64,000 nucleotides of DNA from Phycisphaeraceae bacterium (GTDB taxonomy: Bacteria; Planctomycetota; Phycisphaerae; Phycisphaerales; Phycisphaeraceae). Positions 1 to 8,768 of this stretch are shown piece by piece. The stretch lies in assembly GCA_029260655.1 (NCBI GenBank), contig JAJDCU010000059.1, positions 44,860 through 108,859 of the forward strand, read 5' to 3'. The translations under genes were made by a program, and so were the position numbers. How positions within the stretch are numbered: position 1 is the first letter of the stretch; each line of letters begins with the position of its first letter. The notes under the pieces are model-generated. The model ran no database searches. It worked only from the letters and a program-made list of their open reading frames with translations, and had not been told where the DNA came from.

Positions 1-647
1 ACCCATCCCGATCGATCCCGTGCGCTCACCCAAAGAGCCATGTCTGCGTTCGTCGAACGTGAGCATCGCTGATGCGGGGGGCTATTGGGGATGCGATGTA
101 CGTCGACGAAGACGGATTCGATCGCGCAGCGCAGCGCCGGCACACAAAATGTGCGCAAAAAAAAGGCGGCCGGGGCGACGAATCGCGCCCGGTCACCACG
201 GAGGGGAGAAAGCTTAGTCGTGACACCTGCAACTTCGCGCGAACTACTGCACGGGGTTGCGAGTGTCCCAATTTCTAAGTCACACGGCCAGGGAAGTCCG
301 TGCGATAAACGCTGCCGCCGCTTGAGTTCCCCTCCTAAGCGACAGCGATGCAGTCTTACGGCGTGCACAACCATCGAATCCAATTAAGGACTCGTCGGCA
401 TCAGCCAAGATGGCGGCGGTATCTCCTCCTCCGTCACCCCTCCGTTAGACTGCTCTTATAATATATCTCTCGATGCCCCCCCACGCAAGCGTTTCAAGCT
501 TTATTTTCCGGTTTTTTTTACTTATCTACCTACCCCGTTAAGACGTGATACCCCCCCCATCGCATACAGGCTTCCCAGATTACCAGCCTGTCTCGGGCAT
601 GACGGCCCGGGTCTGCTGACGACCCCCAAAAACCACAACGCTTGCGG
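1..647. other. Intergenic stretch with no recognised gene
   Basis: Short open frames on both strands overlap one another here and none has a convincing ribosome binding site or recognisable protein. I looked for motifs of tmRNA, RNase P RNA, SRP RNA and common riboswitches and found none. It lies downstream of the minus-strand L,D-transpeptidase gene. A T-rich stretch around 500-525 is the only compositional feature. Confidence 0.5.
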
Positions 648-1835
648 TCACCATGAGATCTCAACGGTGCTGTGGCCGCCGGCAAGCATGTCGAACACCC
701 ATTTGATGTCCTGGTCGCGGAGTCGGATGCAGCCCATCGAGGCCTGTCTGCCGATCGATTGCGGGTCGATCGTGCCGTGGATCCCGTACCCGGTGTAGGC
801 CTCGGTGGCGGGCTCGTTGCCTTTGAGCGCAAGCCAGTACTCGCCGATCGGGTTCCCGGGGTCGTCCTTGCGGTAGTACTTCCCGGTGCGGGGGTTGCGC
901 CAGTCTGGGTTATTGACTTTCCTGCCGGACTGAACGATGAACGCACCGGTTGGGGTCGAGTCGGCTTCCCCCAGTCCCACGGGATAGCTGCAGATATACA
1001 GCGGCTGGCCGTCGTCGCCGTTGAGGTACAGGTCCATGCGGAAGTCGCTCTTGCTGATCCGGGCGTGGAACGGGCCCTTGATGACCTTGATCGGCTTGCC
1101 GGCACGAAGTTGGGTGGCGGGCGTGTTGTTGATCCGCTCGATGAACTGGTAGGGGATCTGGTATTTGGGCGCGATCCTGGAAAGGTAATCGCCTGAATGG
1201 ACCATGTAGGACTCGGCGGCCGGGTCGCCAGGGATGACCTCGGCGGAGAAGACGAGCTGCTTGTTGATGCTGGTCAAAGTGTCCCGGACGGTCTGGGCGT
1301 CCAGGGGTGAGAGTCGGCCGTCACCGGCGAACAGCAAGGCGCTGAGTTCGCGTCGGCCCTGGACCAGCCTGCCTTCACGGATCATGGCCATCCCGCGCGC
1401 CAGTTGCGAGCCGGCCTCGGCGGAGCTCGACGCGGATGGCAGCGCGGTCCTCCGGGCGCGGGGGGTCGAAACGGATGCCTGTGAAGCGCCGCGGGGTTGC
1501 GGCGGATCGCTGGCCCCGGCGGCCTGCCCGGCCGGGCCTGGCTTGTCGGCATCCGACACCGCGCCGCTGGGCTGTAACCGGCTTGGCGGGGGCATCTGGT
1601 CGGTGCGCGTCGGGCGATCGGTCGAAAGACCGTCGACCCCGGCTTGAGTAACCGTGCCCGGAGCGTCGGCCGCGGAGGCCACCGCAGACTGGGTAGCCCC
1701 ACCGCTGGCATCGGTGTCTTCGGCGCTGTCAGACCAGACGAAGTAGTACATCGAGAACGCGGCGACCAGGAAGACGGCGACCCAGCGCCACTTGCGGGTC
1801 CGCCGGGGCTTGGAAACCATGTACATGCTCGACAT
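648..1835 (-). CDS. L,D-transpeptidase (YkuD) with LysM-like segment
   Basis: This is a membrane-anchored or exported peptidoglycan-remodelling enzyme of the YkuD family, which makes 3-3 cross-links or attaches proteins to peptidoglycan. The C-terminal domain carries the family signature: HGT followed by SMGCIRL with the catalytic Cys. A LysM-like segment (YMVHSGDYLSRIAPKYQIP) precedes it. Near the N terminus, a basic stretch and one hydrophobic segment (WVAVFLVAAFSMYYFVW) form a signal anchor, followed by a low-complexity Ala/Ser/Pro linker. I chose the ATG at 1835 because it sits just before the basic stretch; in-frame starts at 1868 and 1904 are also possible. It lies 21-90 bp downstream of rarA on the same strand and may be cotranscribed. 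Confidence 0.9.
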   Translation of the reverse strand: MSSMYMVSKPRRTRKWRWVAVFLVAAFSMYYFVWSDSAEDTDASGGATQSAVASAADAPGTVTQAGVDGLSTDRPTRTDQMPPPSRLQPSGAVSDADKPGPAGQAAGASDPPQPRGASQASVSTPRARRTALPSASSSAEAGSQLARGMAMIREGRLVQGRRELSALLFAGDGRLSPLDAQTVRDTLTSINKQLVFSAEVIPGDPAAESYMVHSGDYLSRIAPKYQIPYQFIERINNTPATQLRAGKPIKVIKGPFHARISKSDFRMDLYLNGDDGQPLYICSYPVGLGEADSTPTGAFIVQSGRKVNNPDWRNPRTGKYYRKDDPGNPIGEYWLALKGNEPATEAYTGYGIHGTIDPQSIGRQASMGCIRLRDQDIKWVFDMLAGGHSTVEISW

Positions 1836-1925
1836 CCCCACTCGGGGCGTTTGAGATCTAAGCACCATAATCCGGGCCTTCCTCGCCGGGCGTCGACCTG
1901 TCACGGCCGATCACCCCGACGTATC

Positions 1926-3482
1926 CTAAGGTTCTATTTCCCCTGTCTTTTTCGGCACGATTGGGCTTGGCTCGCCACCACCGGCGGTCACCGCATCCGC
2001 GGACATCACCGCCTGAGCCTGGAACGGCGGATTGACCTTCGTCGGCCCGTCCTGTCGCCTGCTCATGCGCGGCGAAGACCGCTGGCTGTCGATCCATTGA
2101 AGATACCGGCGGATCGCCTTCTCGTGGCCCCGGTCGGTCGGTTCGTAAAACGTCTTGTCCACTCCCAGGTAGTCCTGGTCGACGAAGCCGGTCTCACTTA
2201 GGTGGGCGTATTGGTATCCCTGGCCGTGGCCCAGTTGCTTGGCCCCGGCGTAATGACCGTCGCGCAGGCTTTTCGGCACCGGGACCGTGCGGTTGCCCCG
2301 GACGTCCGACATCGCCGAGCCGATCGCGGTGGTGCAGGCGTTGCTCTTAGGCGCGGTCGCCATATAGATCACCGCCTGGCTGAGCACGAGCTGGCACTCG
2401 GGCAGGCCGATGCGGTGGGTCAGGTCGTAGGCGGCGGCGGCGATCTGGATCGCCTGAGGGTCGGCGTTGCCGATGTCTTCACTGGCCAGGATCGCGATGC
2501 GCCGGGCGATGAACATCGGGTCTTCCCCGGCGTGGAGCATCTTCGCCAGCCAATACACCGCCGCGTCGGGGTCGCTGCCGCGCATCGACTTGATCAAAGC
2601 CGAGGCGGCGTCGTAGTGCCCGTCGCCCGTGCCGTCGTAGACCGGGGCCTTTTGCTGGATGGATTGCTCGGCAGCATCGAGGGTGATGTGGATGGGGAGT
2701 TGAGGTTTGGGAGAATCGACATGATCCATCCCGTAGCCCCCGGCTTTGCCGGGGGATCGGTCACCCGTTGCGTAATCTCCCGGTGAAGCCGGGGGCTGTG
2801 GGGTGGAAGACAGGACCGCGATCTCCAGAGCGGTCAGGGCGCGTCGGGCGTCCCCGTCACAGGCGGTCGCCCAGTGAGCAACGGCGTCCTGGTCGATCGT
2901 GATGTTCAGCTTGCCGTAACCGTTTTCCTCGTCGTCTTTCGCCCGGTGGATCAGATCCGCGATCGCGGATTGGTCAAGCGGCTGAAATTGGAAGACCTGC
3001 GAGCGGCTGACCAGCGGCGAGTTGATCGCAAAAAACGGGTTCTCCGTCGTCGCCCCGATCAGCGTGATCACCCCGCGCTCGACATCGCCGAGCAACACGT
3101 CCTGTTGAGCCCGATTGAAGCGGTGTATCTCGTCCAGGAAGAAGATCGAACGCCGACCGTCGTTTTCCAGGCGCTTGCGGGCGCGGTGCAAGACCTCGCG
3201 GACATCCTTGACCCCGATGGCGGCGGCATTGGCGCGGTCGAAGTGGCGCTTGGTGTAGGAGGCGATCAACTCGGCGAGGGTGGTCTTCCCGGTGCCCGGT
3301 GGGCCGTAGAAGATGACGCTGGTCAGCCGGTCGGCGCGGAGCATCCGGCGCAGCAGCTTGCCCTCACCCAGGAAATGGTCTTGGCCGACAAACGCCTGAA
3401 GCGACCGGGGGCGCATCCGCACGGCCAGAGGTTGTGCCGCTCGTAAGTGAGCTTGCCGGGACCCGTCCCATAAGTCAGACAT
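1926..3482 (-). CDS. rarA: Replication-associated recombination protein A (RarA/MgsA AAA ATPase)
   Basis: RarA is a clamp-loader-like AAA+ ATPase that acts at stalled replication forks. Walker A (GPPGTGKT, residues 60-67) and Walker B (FFLDEIHRF, about 114-122) are intact. The C-terminal part has the family motifs GDARRAL and SMRGSDPDAAVYWLAKML. At about 518 residues it is longer than the usual 430-450. Part of the surplus is a Pro/Gly-rich insert (about residues 227-251) after GDARRALTALEIAVLSS that is encoded by a REPIN-like repeat (see 2731-2801); the rest is a C-terminal low-complexity tail. I chose the start at 3482 (MSDLWDG) because the family N terminus follows at the usual distance; the frame stays open upstream to 3521. 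Confidence 0.95.
   Translation of the reverse strand: MSDLWDGSRQAHLRAAQPLAVRMRPRSLQAFVGQDHFLGEGKLLRRMLRADRLTSVIFYGPPGTGKTTLAELIASYTKRHFDRANAAAIGVKDVREVLHRARKRLENDGRRSIFFLDEIHRFNRAQQDVLLGDVERGVITLIGATTENPFFAINSPLVSRSQVFQFQPLDQSAIADLIHRAKDDEENGYGKLNITIDQDAVAHWATACDGDARRALTALEIAVLSSTPQPPASPGDYATGDRSPGKAGGYGMDHVDSPKPQLPIHITLDAAEQSIQQKAPVYDGTGDGHYDAASALIKSMRGSDPDAAVYWLAKMLHAGEDPMFIARRIAILASEDIGNADPQAIQIAAAAYDLTHRIGLPECQLVLSQAVIYMATAPKSNACTTAIGSAMSDVRGNRTVPVPKSLRDGHYAGAKQLGHGQGYQYAHLSETGFVDQDYLGVDKTFYEPTDRGHEKAIRRYLQWIDSQRSSPRMSRRQDGPTKVNPPFQAQAVMSADAVTAGGGEPSPIVPKKTGEIEP
2731..2801. repeat. REPIN-like element, copy A, inside rarA
   Basis: Two GC-rich hairpins face each other. The left arm (2733-2757) contains CCCCCGGC-TTT-GCCGGGGG. 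The right arm (2775-2799) is its reverse complement with four mismatches in 25 positions. The reverse complement of 35330-35405 matches this block through both arms and the GGTCAC that follows the left arm. The element is fully translated as part of rarA (PQPPASPGDYATGDRSPGKA and onward), without a stop or frameshift. Confidence 0.8.
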
Positions 3483-3769
3483 CCAAGCATGATAGCAACG
3501 CCGATGATCCCGGCGGGACAAGCCGGTAGTAATACAGGCTTATCCGCTGGGAAACATGAACTTAGATCGTGTCCGCTTCGACCTTATGGGATAAGTTAAT
3601 CTTTTGCAGGACAACATTTATGCGCCGTTCCCCAAGCGTATCGCTTAAGACCGGGGCAAGCCATGTCGATGCTGTGATCAAGTCGCGTGCATGCCTGGTC
3701 CGGGCAGCGCATGCTTGTCAATCGAGGTCAGGGCGACACTGAACCCTACGAGTCCAAGGAAGTCACATC

Positions 3770-5551
3770 ATGATCCAGGCATTCAAATCGTTAGGCTTAG
3801 GCACACGGATCATCGGCATCACGCTGATCGTCTTGGTCAGTGTGGTCGCGGTCAACTACGTCATCTTCGTCCTGAAGTACCGCGAATCGGCGGAGCAGGC
3901 GATGGCCGAGAAGGCCGCCGCGTTCACCGCGGTCGCCGACGAAACCAAGAACCACGTCGACAGGCTCAACAACAGCGGCGCGTTCGCCCTGGAAAGCCTG
4001 TTGGCGGACCTTAAGACGACCCTGGATTCGGGCAAACCGTACACCGAAGCCAAGATCTTCGGCACGATCCCGGTCGTCGCCGGATGGACCGCCGCCCTCA
4101 ACGCCGCCGAAAAGGAAAACATCGACTTTAGGATCACCTCCTTTGACGCCCGCAACAAGGAAAACGAACCCGCGCCCGGGTCGTTTGAGGAGAAGCTGCT
4201 GAGCAAGCTGACCGACCAGGTCAACGCCGGCGGCCAGGGGTTCGCCTACGCCACCAACCACGAAACCAACAGCCTGCACTACATGCGGGCGATCACGCTC
4301 TCCGAGGGCTGCCTGCTGTGCCACGGCGACCCGGCCGACAGCCTCTCCGGGGACGGCAACGACCCCGTCGGATTCACGATGGAGAACTGGAAGCCCGGGT
4401 TCATGCACGGGTCCTACCACGTCGTCATGCCGTTGGCTCCGGTCGACACGCAGGTCGCGGGGTTCATCACCAACGGCCTGATCTGGACGGTGCCGATCAT
4501 CCTGGCGGCCACCGGGCTGTTCATCTTCATCCTTCGGATTATGTTCGGCAAGCCGATCAACAACCTGATCGAGCGGGTCAGGGACATCGCCCAAGGCGAA
4601 GGCGATCTGACCCAGCGGATCGATGTCAAGAGCAAGGACGAGATCGGCCAACTCGGCGGTTACGTCAACCAATTCATCAAGAAGATCCACGACGTGATCA
4701 GTGAGGTCTCCGGGGCGACCCGCGAGGTCGCCAGCGCCGCGACCGAGATCGCCTCGTCCAGCGAGGAGATGGCCCAGGGGATGGGTGAGCAAAACCAGCA
4801 GGTGACGCAGATCAGCGCCGCGATCGAAGAGATGTCCGCCAGTGTGGTCGAGGTCGCACGCAAGAGCGCCGAGGCGGCGAACAGCGCCCAGGAATCGGGC
4901 AAGCTCGCTTCCGAAGGCGGACAGGTCGTCACCGAAACGATCACGGGGATGAGCGCGATCAGCGATGCGGTCACCGCCAGCGCCGCCAGCGTGTCCGAGT
5001 TGGGCAAGCGTGGCGAGCAGATCGGTCAGATCATCGAGGTCATCAACGACATCGCCGACCAGACGAACCTGTTGGCGCTCAATGCCGCGATCGAAGCGGC
5101 CCGCGCCGGCGAACACGGCCGCGGCTTCGCGGTCGTCGCCGATGAAGTCCGTAAGCTCGCCGACCGAACGACGAAGGCAACCGAGGAGATCGCCGAGTCG
5201 ATCACAGCGATCCAGACAGAGACCGATCAGGCGGTTCAGCGGATGAACGCCGGGACCGAGCAGGTCCAGGTCGGCGTCGAGAAGGCGACCCAGGCCGGCC
5301 AGAGCCTCGAGCAGATCGTGGCCGGCGCCAACGAGGTAGCGAGCATGATCCAGTCGATCGCCGCCGCCGCCGAAGAGCAGTCCGCCGCCAGCGAAGAGGT
5401 CAGCCGCGGCGTCCAGTCCGTCAGTGCGGTAACTAACCAGAGCGCCGAGGGCGTCAACCAAGCCGCCACCGCGGCGGTGCAGCTCTCGGAGAAGGCCGAG
5501 CAACTGCTGAGGCTTGTCGGGACATTCAAGGTGGATCAGTCAGGCGGATAA
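3770..5551 (+). CDS. Methyl-accepting chemotaxis protein with periplasmic c-type heme sensor domain
   Basis: This is a transmembrane chemoreceptor. Residues about 12-35 form the first membrane segment. A periplasmic domain of the DUF3365/Tll0287-like type contains a heme c attachment motif, C181-L-L-C184-H185. A second membrane segment lies at about 227-257, followed by HAMP and a long coiled-coil signalling domain with the conserved hairpin tip ([20 protein letters not shown]). The C-terminal end lacks an obvious CheR pentapeptide. Covalent heme suggests sensing of redox state, O2, NO or another heme ligand; that is inference from the motif. The ATG at 3770 follows AAGGAAG. No che genes are adjacent, so it is probably an orphan receptor. 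A GC-rich hairpin follows at 5600. Confidence 0.95.
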   Translation: MIQAFKSLGLGTRIIGITLIVLVSVVAVNYVIFVLKYRESAEQAMAEKAAAFTAVADETKNHVDRLNNSGAFALESLLADLKTTLDSGKPYTEAKIFGTIPVVAGWTAALNAAEKENIDFRITSFDARNKENEPAPGSFEEKLLSKLTDQVNAGGQGFAYATNHETNSLHYMRAITLSEGCLLCHGDPADSLSGDGNDPVGFTMENWKPGFMHGSYHVVMPLAPVDTQVAGFITNGLIWTVPIILAATGLFIFILRIMFGKPINNLIERVRDIAQGEGDLTQRIDVKSKDEIGQLGGYVNQFIKKIHDVISEVSGATREVASAATEIASSSEEMAQGMGEQNQQVTQISAAIEEMSASVVEVARKSAEAANSAQESGKLASEGGQVVTETITGMSAISDAVTASAASVSELGKRGEQIGQIIEVINDIADQTNLLALNAAIEAARAGEHGRGFAVVADEVRKLADRTTKATEEIAESITAIQTETDQAVQRMNAGTEQVQVGVEKATQAGQSLEQIVAGANEVASMIQSIAAAAEEQSAASEEVSRGVQSVSAVTNQSAEGVNQAATAAVQLSEKAEQLLRLVGTFKVDQSGG

Positions 5552-5599
5552 GTCACCAGACACGGGCTGCTAAGCCCGGGTTAAACGTAAAACACCTAC

Positions 5600-5626
5600 G
5601 GACCCCGTGGCTTGGCCGCGGGGTCC
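5600..5626 (+). terminator. Hairpin after the chemoreceptor gene
   Basis: GGACCCCG (5600-5607) pairs with CGGGGTCC (5619-5626), and three more inner pairs extend the stem. No uridine tract follows, so intrinsic termination is uncertain. Confidence 0.45.
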
Positions 5627-5736
5627 ATTGATTTTGGCCCTCGCCGGCAGATACGCCTGCACACACGCTCCAGACTCATCGACTCCACGTTCGACGGGCA
5701 CGTGCCCGGTTGGCCGTTCGGGGATACACTGGTGCG

Positions 5737-6408
5737 ATGCCAAGCCTCCCGGTCATGCTGGATATCCAAGGAAAACGCTGCGTGATCGTCGGCGGCGGGC
5801 AGGTCGCACTGCGCCGCGCACAAGCTCTGATCGACGCCGGCGCACACGTCACCGTGATCGCGCCTGAGCCTGATGCCAAGCTGGCGTTACTGGCGGTCGA
5901 ACTGCATTCACGCCCGTACCGCCAAGGCGACCTGGACGGCGCATCGCTGGTGGTCATCGCCAGCGACGACCCGCAGGTCAATCAGTCGGCCGCACGTGAC
6001 GCACACAAGGCCGGGGCACTGGTCAACCGCGCCGACGATCCACCGGCAGGCGACTTCACGGTCCCGGCGCACGCCCACCACGGGCTTGTCACCCTGGCGG
6101 TCCACACCGGGGGGGTCTCGGCCGGGGCCGCGGCGGCGATCCGGCGGGAGCTGTCCGAGGCGTTGGACCACGACTGGCCAAGGTTGATCAAAGCCGCGGG
6201 TGGCTTCCGGTCGATCATTCAAAAGCGCTACACCAATCCGGATCAAAGACGCAGCCGGCTGCTGCAACTGACCGACGCACACGCTATGGCTATCCTTAAA
6301 GAAAAGGGCGAACCGGCGCTGCTCGACTTCTTCCGGGGTTTGGTCGAGCCCACGCCCGACGCGGCCTCTCCCCAGCCGTCGCCGGGCCCCGCTGACATGC
6401 CCGGCTAG
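5737..6408 (+). CDS. Precorrin-2 dehydrogenase / sirohydrochlorin ferrochelatase-type protein (SirC/CysG N-terminal)
   Basis: This enzyme oxidises precorrin-2 to sirohydrochlorin with NAD+ in siroheme synthesis and may also insert iron. The N-terminal Rossmann motif is clear (VIVGGGQVALRRAQ, with GxGxxA-like spacing), followed by VVIASDDPQVN and NRADDPPAGDFTVPA, typical of the CysG N-terminal half. At about 223 residues it is the size of stand-alone SirC/Met8-like proteins, without the methyltransferase half. That half is encoded separately at 39180 as part of a CobA-HemD fusion. I chose the ATG at 5737 because the family begins with a short leader before the GGG motif; an upstream TTG at 5710 is in frame. 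It is followed within 35 bp by the HemX/CcsA-like gene and hemA. Confidence 0.92.
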   Translation: MPSLPVMLDIQGKRCVIVGGGQVALRRAQALIDAGAHVTVIAPEPDAKLALLAVELHSRPYRQGDLDGASLVVIASDDPQVNQSAARDAHKAGALVNRADDPPAGDFTVPAHAHHGLVTLAVHTGGVSAGAAAAIRRELSEALDHDWPRLIKAAGGFRSIIQKRYTNPDQRRSRLLQLTDAHAMAILKEKGEPALLDFFRGLVEPTPDAASPQPSPGPADMPG

Positions 6409-6441
6409 TCTGAGGATACGATACACCCGCCCCAGCAGGAA

Positions 6442-7377
6442 ATGACCTTGGCCAATCCGATCACCACCCTGACACTGATCGCCCTGACCGCCCTGTCGAT
6501 CCTCACGACCATAGGTGCGTTGTGGCGGCTGCGCCGCTCAGACGGGCAGTCCGTCGCCACCGGCTGGCACCGGATGATCGTGGCCGTGACCGCGCTGACG
6601 ACCCTTGGGCTGTTCACCCAGCGCTGGTGGGCCGGCGGGAATTGGCAGCCGGTAACCGCGCACATGGACGGGCTGCTGTTGATGGCCTGCCTGTTGGCTT
6701 GCGCTATTCTCTTCATCCAGACCCGCCCGAGGTTGATGGGGCTGTCTGCCTTTGCGCTGCCGGTGCTCACCTTCGTCCTGGGCTGGGGGATCTGCGCTTC
6801 GGCGTGGACATACCACCCGTTTGATCTGCGCGACCTGCACCCGGTTTGGCGCGGCGTGCATCTGGCCGGGGTCTACTTGGGGACCGCAAGCTGTGGGATC
6901 GCTGCGATAGCCGGGGGGATGTACCTCTACATCCAGGCACGGCTGAAGCATAAAAGCCGCCTCGACGGGCTGGGCCGGCTGGCGAGCCTCGAAACGCTGG
7001 AATACATGATCGTCCGCACCGCCACGCTGGGGTTTGTGCTCCTGACCCTGGGTTTGGTCAGCGGCGTCATCGTGGTCAGCGAGGACATCCACCACCTCGG
7101 CAACGGCTGGTGGTACGAGCCGAAGATCCTCCTGGCGGTGCTTGCATGGCTGGTCTATGCGCTGTTGATGAATGTCCGCTACGCCAGCAGCTTCCGTGGC
7201 CGACGAGCCGCCTGGCTGAGCATCATCGGGCTGGCGCTTTTGCTGGCGACGTATGGGGTCGTCATCAGCTTCCCATCGAGGAACTCGTCTGCGGACACCC
7301 CGGAGGCAGACTTAAAGCCGTTCGATGAAGTCGCCGCGGCGGCGGAGATTGTTTACTTCGGTGTGGAGAGCCGCTGA
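6442..7377 (+). CDS. HemX/CcsA-type cytochrome c assembly membrane protein
   Basis: This integral membrane protein has about eight hydrophobic segments and belongs to the cytochrome c assembly (CcmC/CcsA/HemX) superfamily. Conserved features include WW near residue 55, a His in the segment beginning RGVHLAGVYLG, and a Trp-rich loop (GNGWWYEPK) near the C terminus. In many bacteria a HemX-like protein precedes hemA and is reported to affect GluTR levels, or the family acts in heme handling for cytochrome c maturation. Here its stop overlaps the hemA start by one base (TGATG), implying translational coupling. The ATG at 6442 lies very close to AGGA; an in-frame TTG at 6448 is better spaced. Confidence 0.85.
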   Translation: MTLANPITTLTLIALTALSILTTIGALWRLRRSDGQSVATGWHRMIVAVTALTTLGLFTQRWWAGGNWQPVTAHMDGLLLMACLLACAILFIQTRPRLMGLSAFALPVLTFVLGWGICASAWTYHPFDLRDLHPVWRGVHLAGVYLGTASCGIAAIAGGMYLYIQARLKHKSRLDGLGRLASLETLEYMIVRTATLGFVLLTLGLVSGVIVVSEDIHHLGNGWWYEPKILLAVLAWLVYALLMNVRYASSFRGRRAAWLSIIGLALLLATYGVVISFPSRNSSADTPEADLKPFDEVAAAAEIVYFGVESR

Positions 7378-8759
7378 TGCGTGTGCTCTTTGTCGGGATC
7401 AATCACCGCACGGCACCGGTCGAGCTGCGAGAAAAGCTGGCGATGGGTGACGACACCCAGCCGCACCTTGAGGCCTTCCGTCAGCAATTCCCCGGTGCAG
7501 AATGCGTGATCGTCTCGACCTGCAACCGCGTGGAGTTGTACGTCGCCCGGCCGATCCACGACCAGCCCAAGGCCGACGACCTGCATCGGTTTCTCGCTGA
7601 CCGCTTCGGCGTCCCGGTCGGCGAGGTCGCCTCGGCGTCGATCCATCGTGAGCAGGACCAGGCCTTGTCCCATCTGTTTCGGGTCTGCTGCGGTCTGGAC
7701 TCGATGGTGCTGGGCGAACCACAGGTGCTCGGTCAGGTCAAGCGCGCTTACGCATCGGCTACCGCCGCGGGTGTTGCCGGGCCCGTGCTGCACAAGATCT
7801 TTCAGCAGGCGATCGCCACCGCCAAGCAGGCGCGCACCGCCACGGGGATCGACGCCGGGCGAGTCTCGGTCGGGTCGGTCGCCGCGGACCTGGCGCGTCA
7901 GGTCTTCGCCGACTTCTCGGGCAAGGCGGTGCTGGGGATCGGCGCAGGCGAGGTCGCCAAACTCACGCTGCGACACATGCTCGACCTTGAGCCCAAGCAC
8001 CTGTGGCTGGTCAACCGCACCGCACAACGCGCCGCGGACCTGGCGCAGCGCTTGGGCCTGGCTCACCCCCGAGGCGGCGGACGGCCGTGGGACCAGCTCG
8101 ACGAGTTGCTCACCCAGGCCGACATCGTCGTCACCAGCACCGCCTCAACACAGCCGATCCTCACGCCCGACCGATTCAAACCGATCCTCCGGCGCAGGCG
8201 GTACCGGCCGCTGTTCGTGATCGACCTGGCTGTCCCCCGAGACGCCGACCCCGCGATCGGGTCGATGACCAACCTCTATCTATACAACATCGACGACCTG
8301 CAATCCGTGGTCGCCCAGAGCCTGGGCCAGCGCAGCGACCAGGCGCAGGCTTGCGAACATTACATCAGCCAAGCCGTCGCCGCGTGCCTCAACCAGATCA
8401 CCCACCAGGACCTGGGCCATTTGATCCGCAAGCTGCGCACCAAGCTCCACGACATCGGTCAGGCCGAGCAGAAGCGAACGCTCAAGAAGCTCGCATCCAC
8501 CCACGACCCCGAAGCGCTGGACGACGCCCTTGGCGAGCACACGCAGCGGCTGATCAACAAGATCCTGCACCTGCCCCTAAGCCAGTTGGACCAGCGCAAC
8601 GGCGATGCGCCGCTTGGGTTTTACGCCGCAGCGCTAAGGCGGCTGTTCGACCTGGACGACGAAGCTCCTGCCGAGCCAGACGCCCCAGGCGATACACCCA
8701 ACCGTGCGGCATCCCTGCCAACACCCGATCCCGCTACCCGGTCCCACGGCGACCCATAA
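7377..8759 (+). CDS. hemA: Glutamyl-tRNA reductase
   Basis: HemA reduces glutamyl-tRNA(Glu) to glutamate-1-semialdehyde, the first committed step of C5-pathway tetrapyrrole synthesis. The N terminus (VGINHRTAPVELREK) and the catalytic motif STCNRVELY with Cys49 are exact family signatures. The NADPH-binding core shows VLGIGAGEVAKL, and the C-terminal dimerisation helices follow. The last roughly 30 residues form a Pro/Ala/Asp-rich tail beyond the usual end. The start overlaps the stop of the preceding HemX-like gene. Confidence 0.97.
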   Translation: MRVLFVGINHRTAPVELREKLAMGDDTQPHLEAFRQQFPGAECVIVSTCNRVELYVARPIHDQPKADDLHRFLADRFGVPVGEVASASIHREQDQALSHLFRVCCGLDSMVLGEPQVLGQVKRAYASATAAGVAGPVLHKIFQQAIATAKQARTATGIDAGRVSVGSVAADLARQVFADFSGKAVLGIGAGEVAKLTLRHMLDLEPKHLWLVNRTAQRAADLAQRLGLAHPRGGGRPWDQLDELLTQADIVVTSTASTQPILTPDRFKPILRRRRYRPLFVIDLAVPRDADPAIGSMTNLYLYNIDDLQSVVAQSLGQRSDQAQACEHYISQAVAACLNQITHQDLGHLIRKLRTKLHDIGQAEQKRTLKKLASTHDPEALDDALGEHTQRLINKILHLPLSQLDQRNGDAPLGFYAAALRRLFDLDDEAPAEPDAPGDTPNRAASLPTPDPATRSHGDP

Positions 8760-8768
8760 GCCGGGCCG

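Noticed and set aside
20..387. Overlapping short frames on both strands at the window start
   Set aside because: None has a start signal or recognisable product.
3797..5503. Open frame of 568 codons on the minus strand opposite the chemoreceptor
   Set aside because: It is a shadow of the high-GC codon pattern; the product is an Asp/Gly/Leu-rich string without domains.
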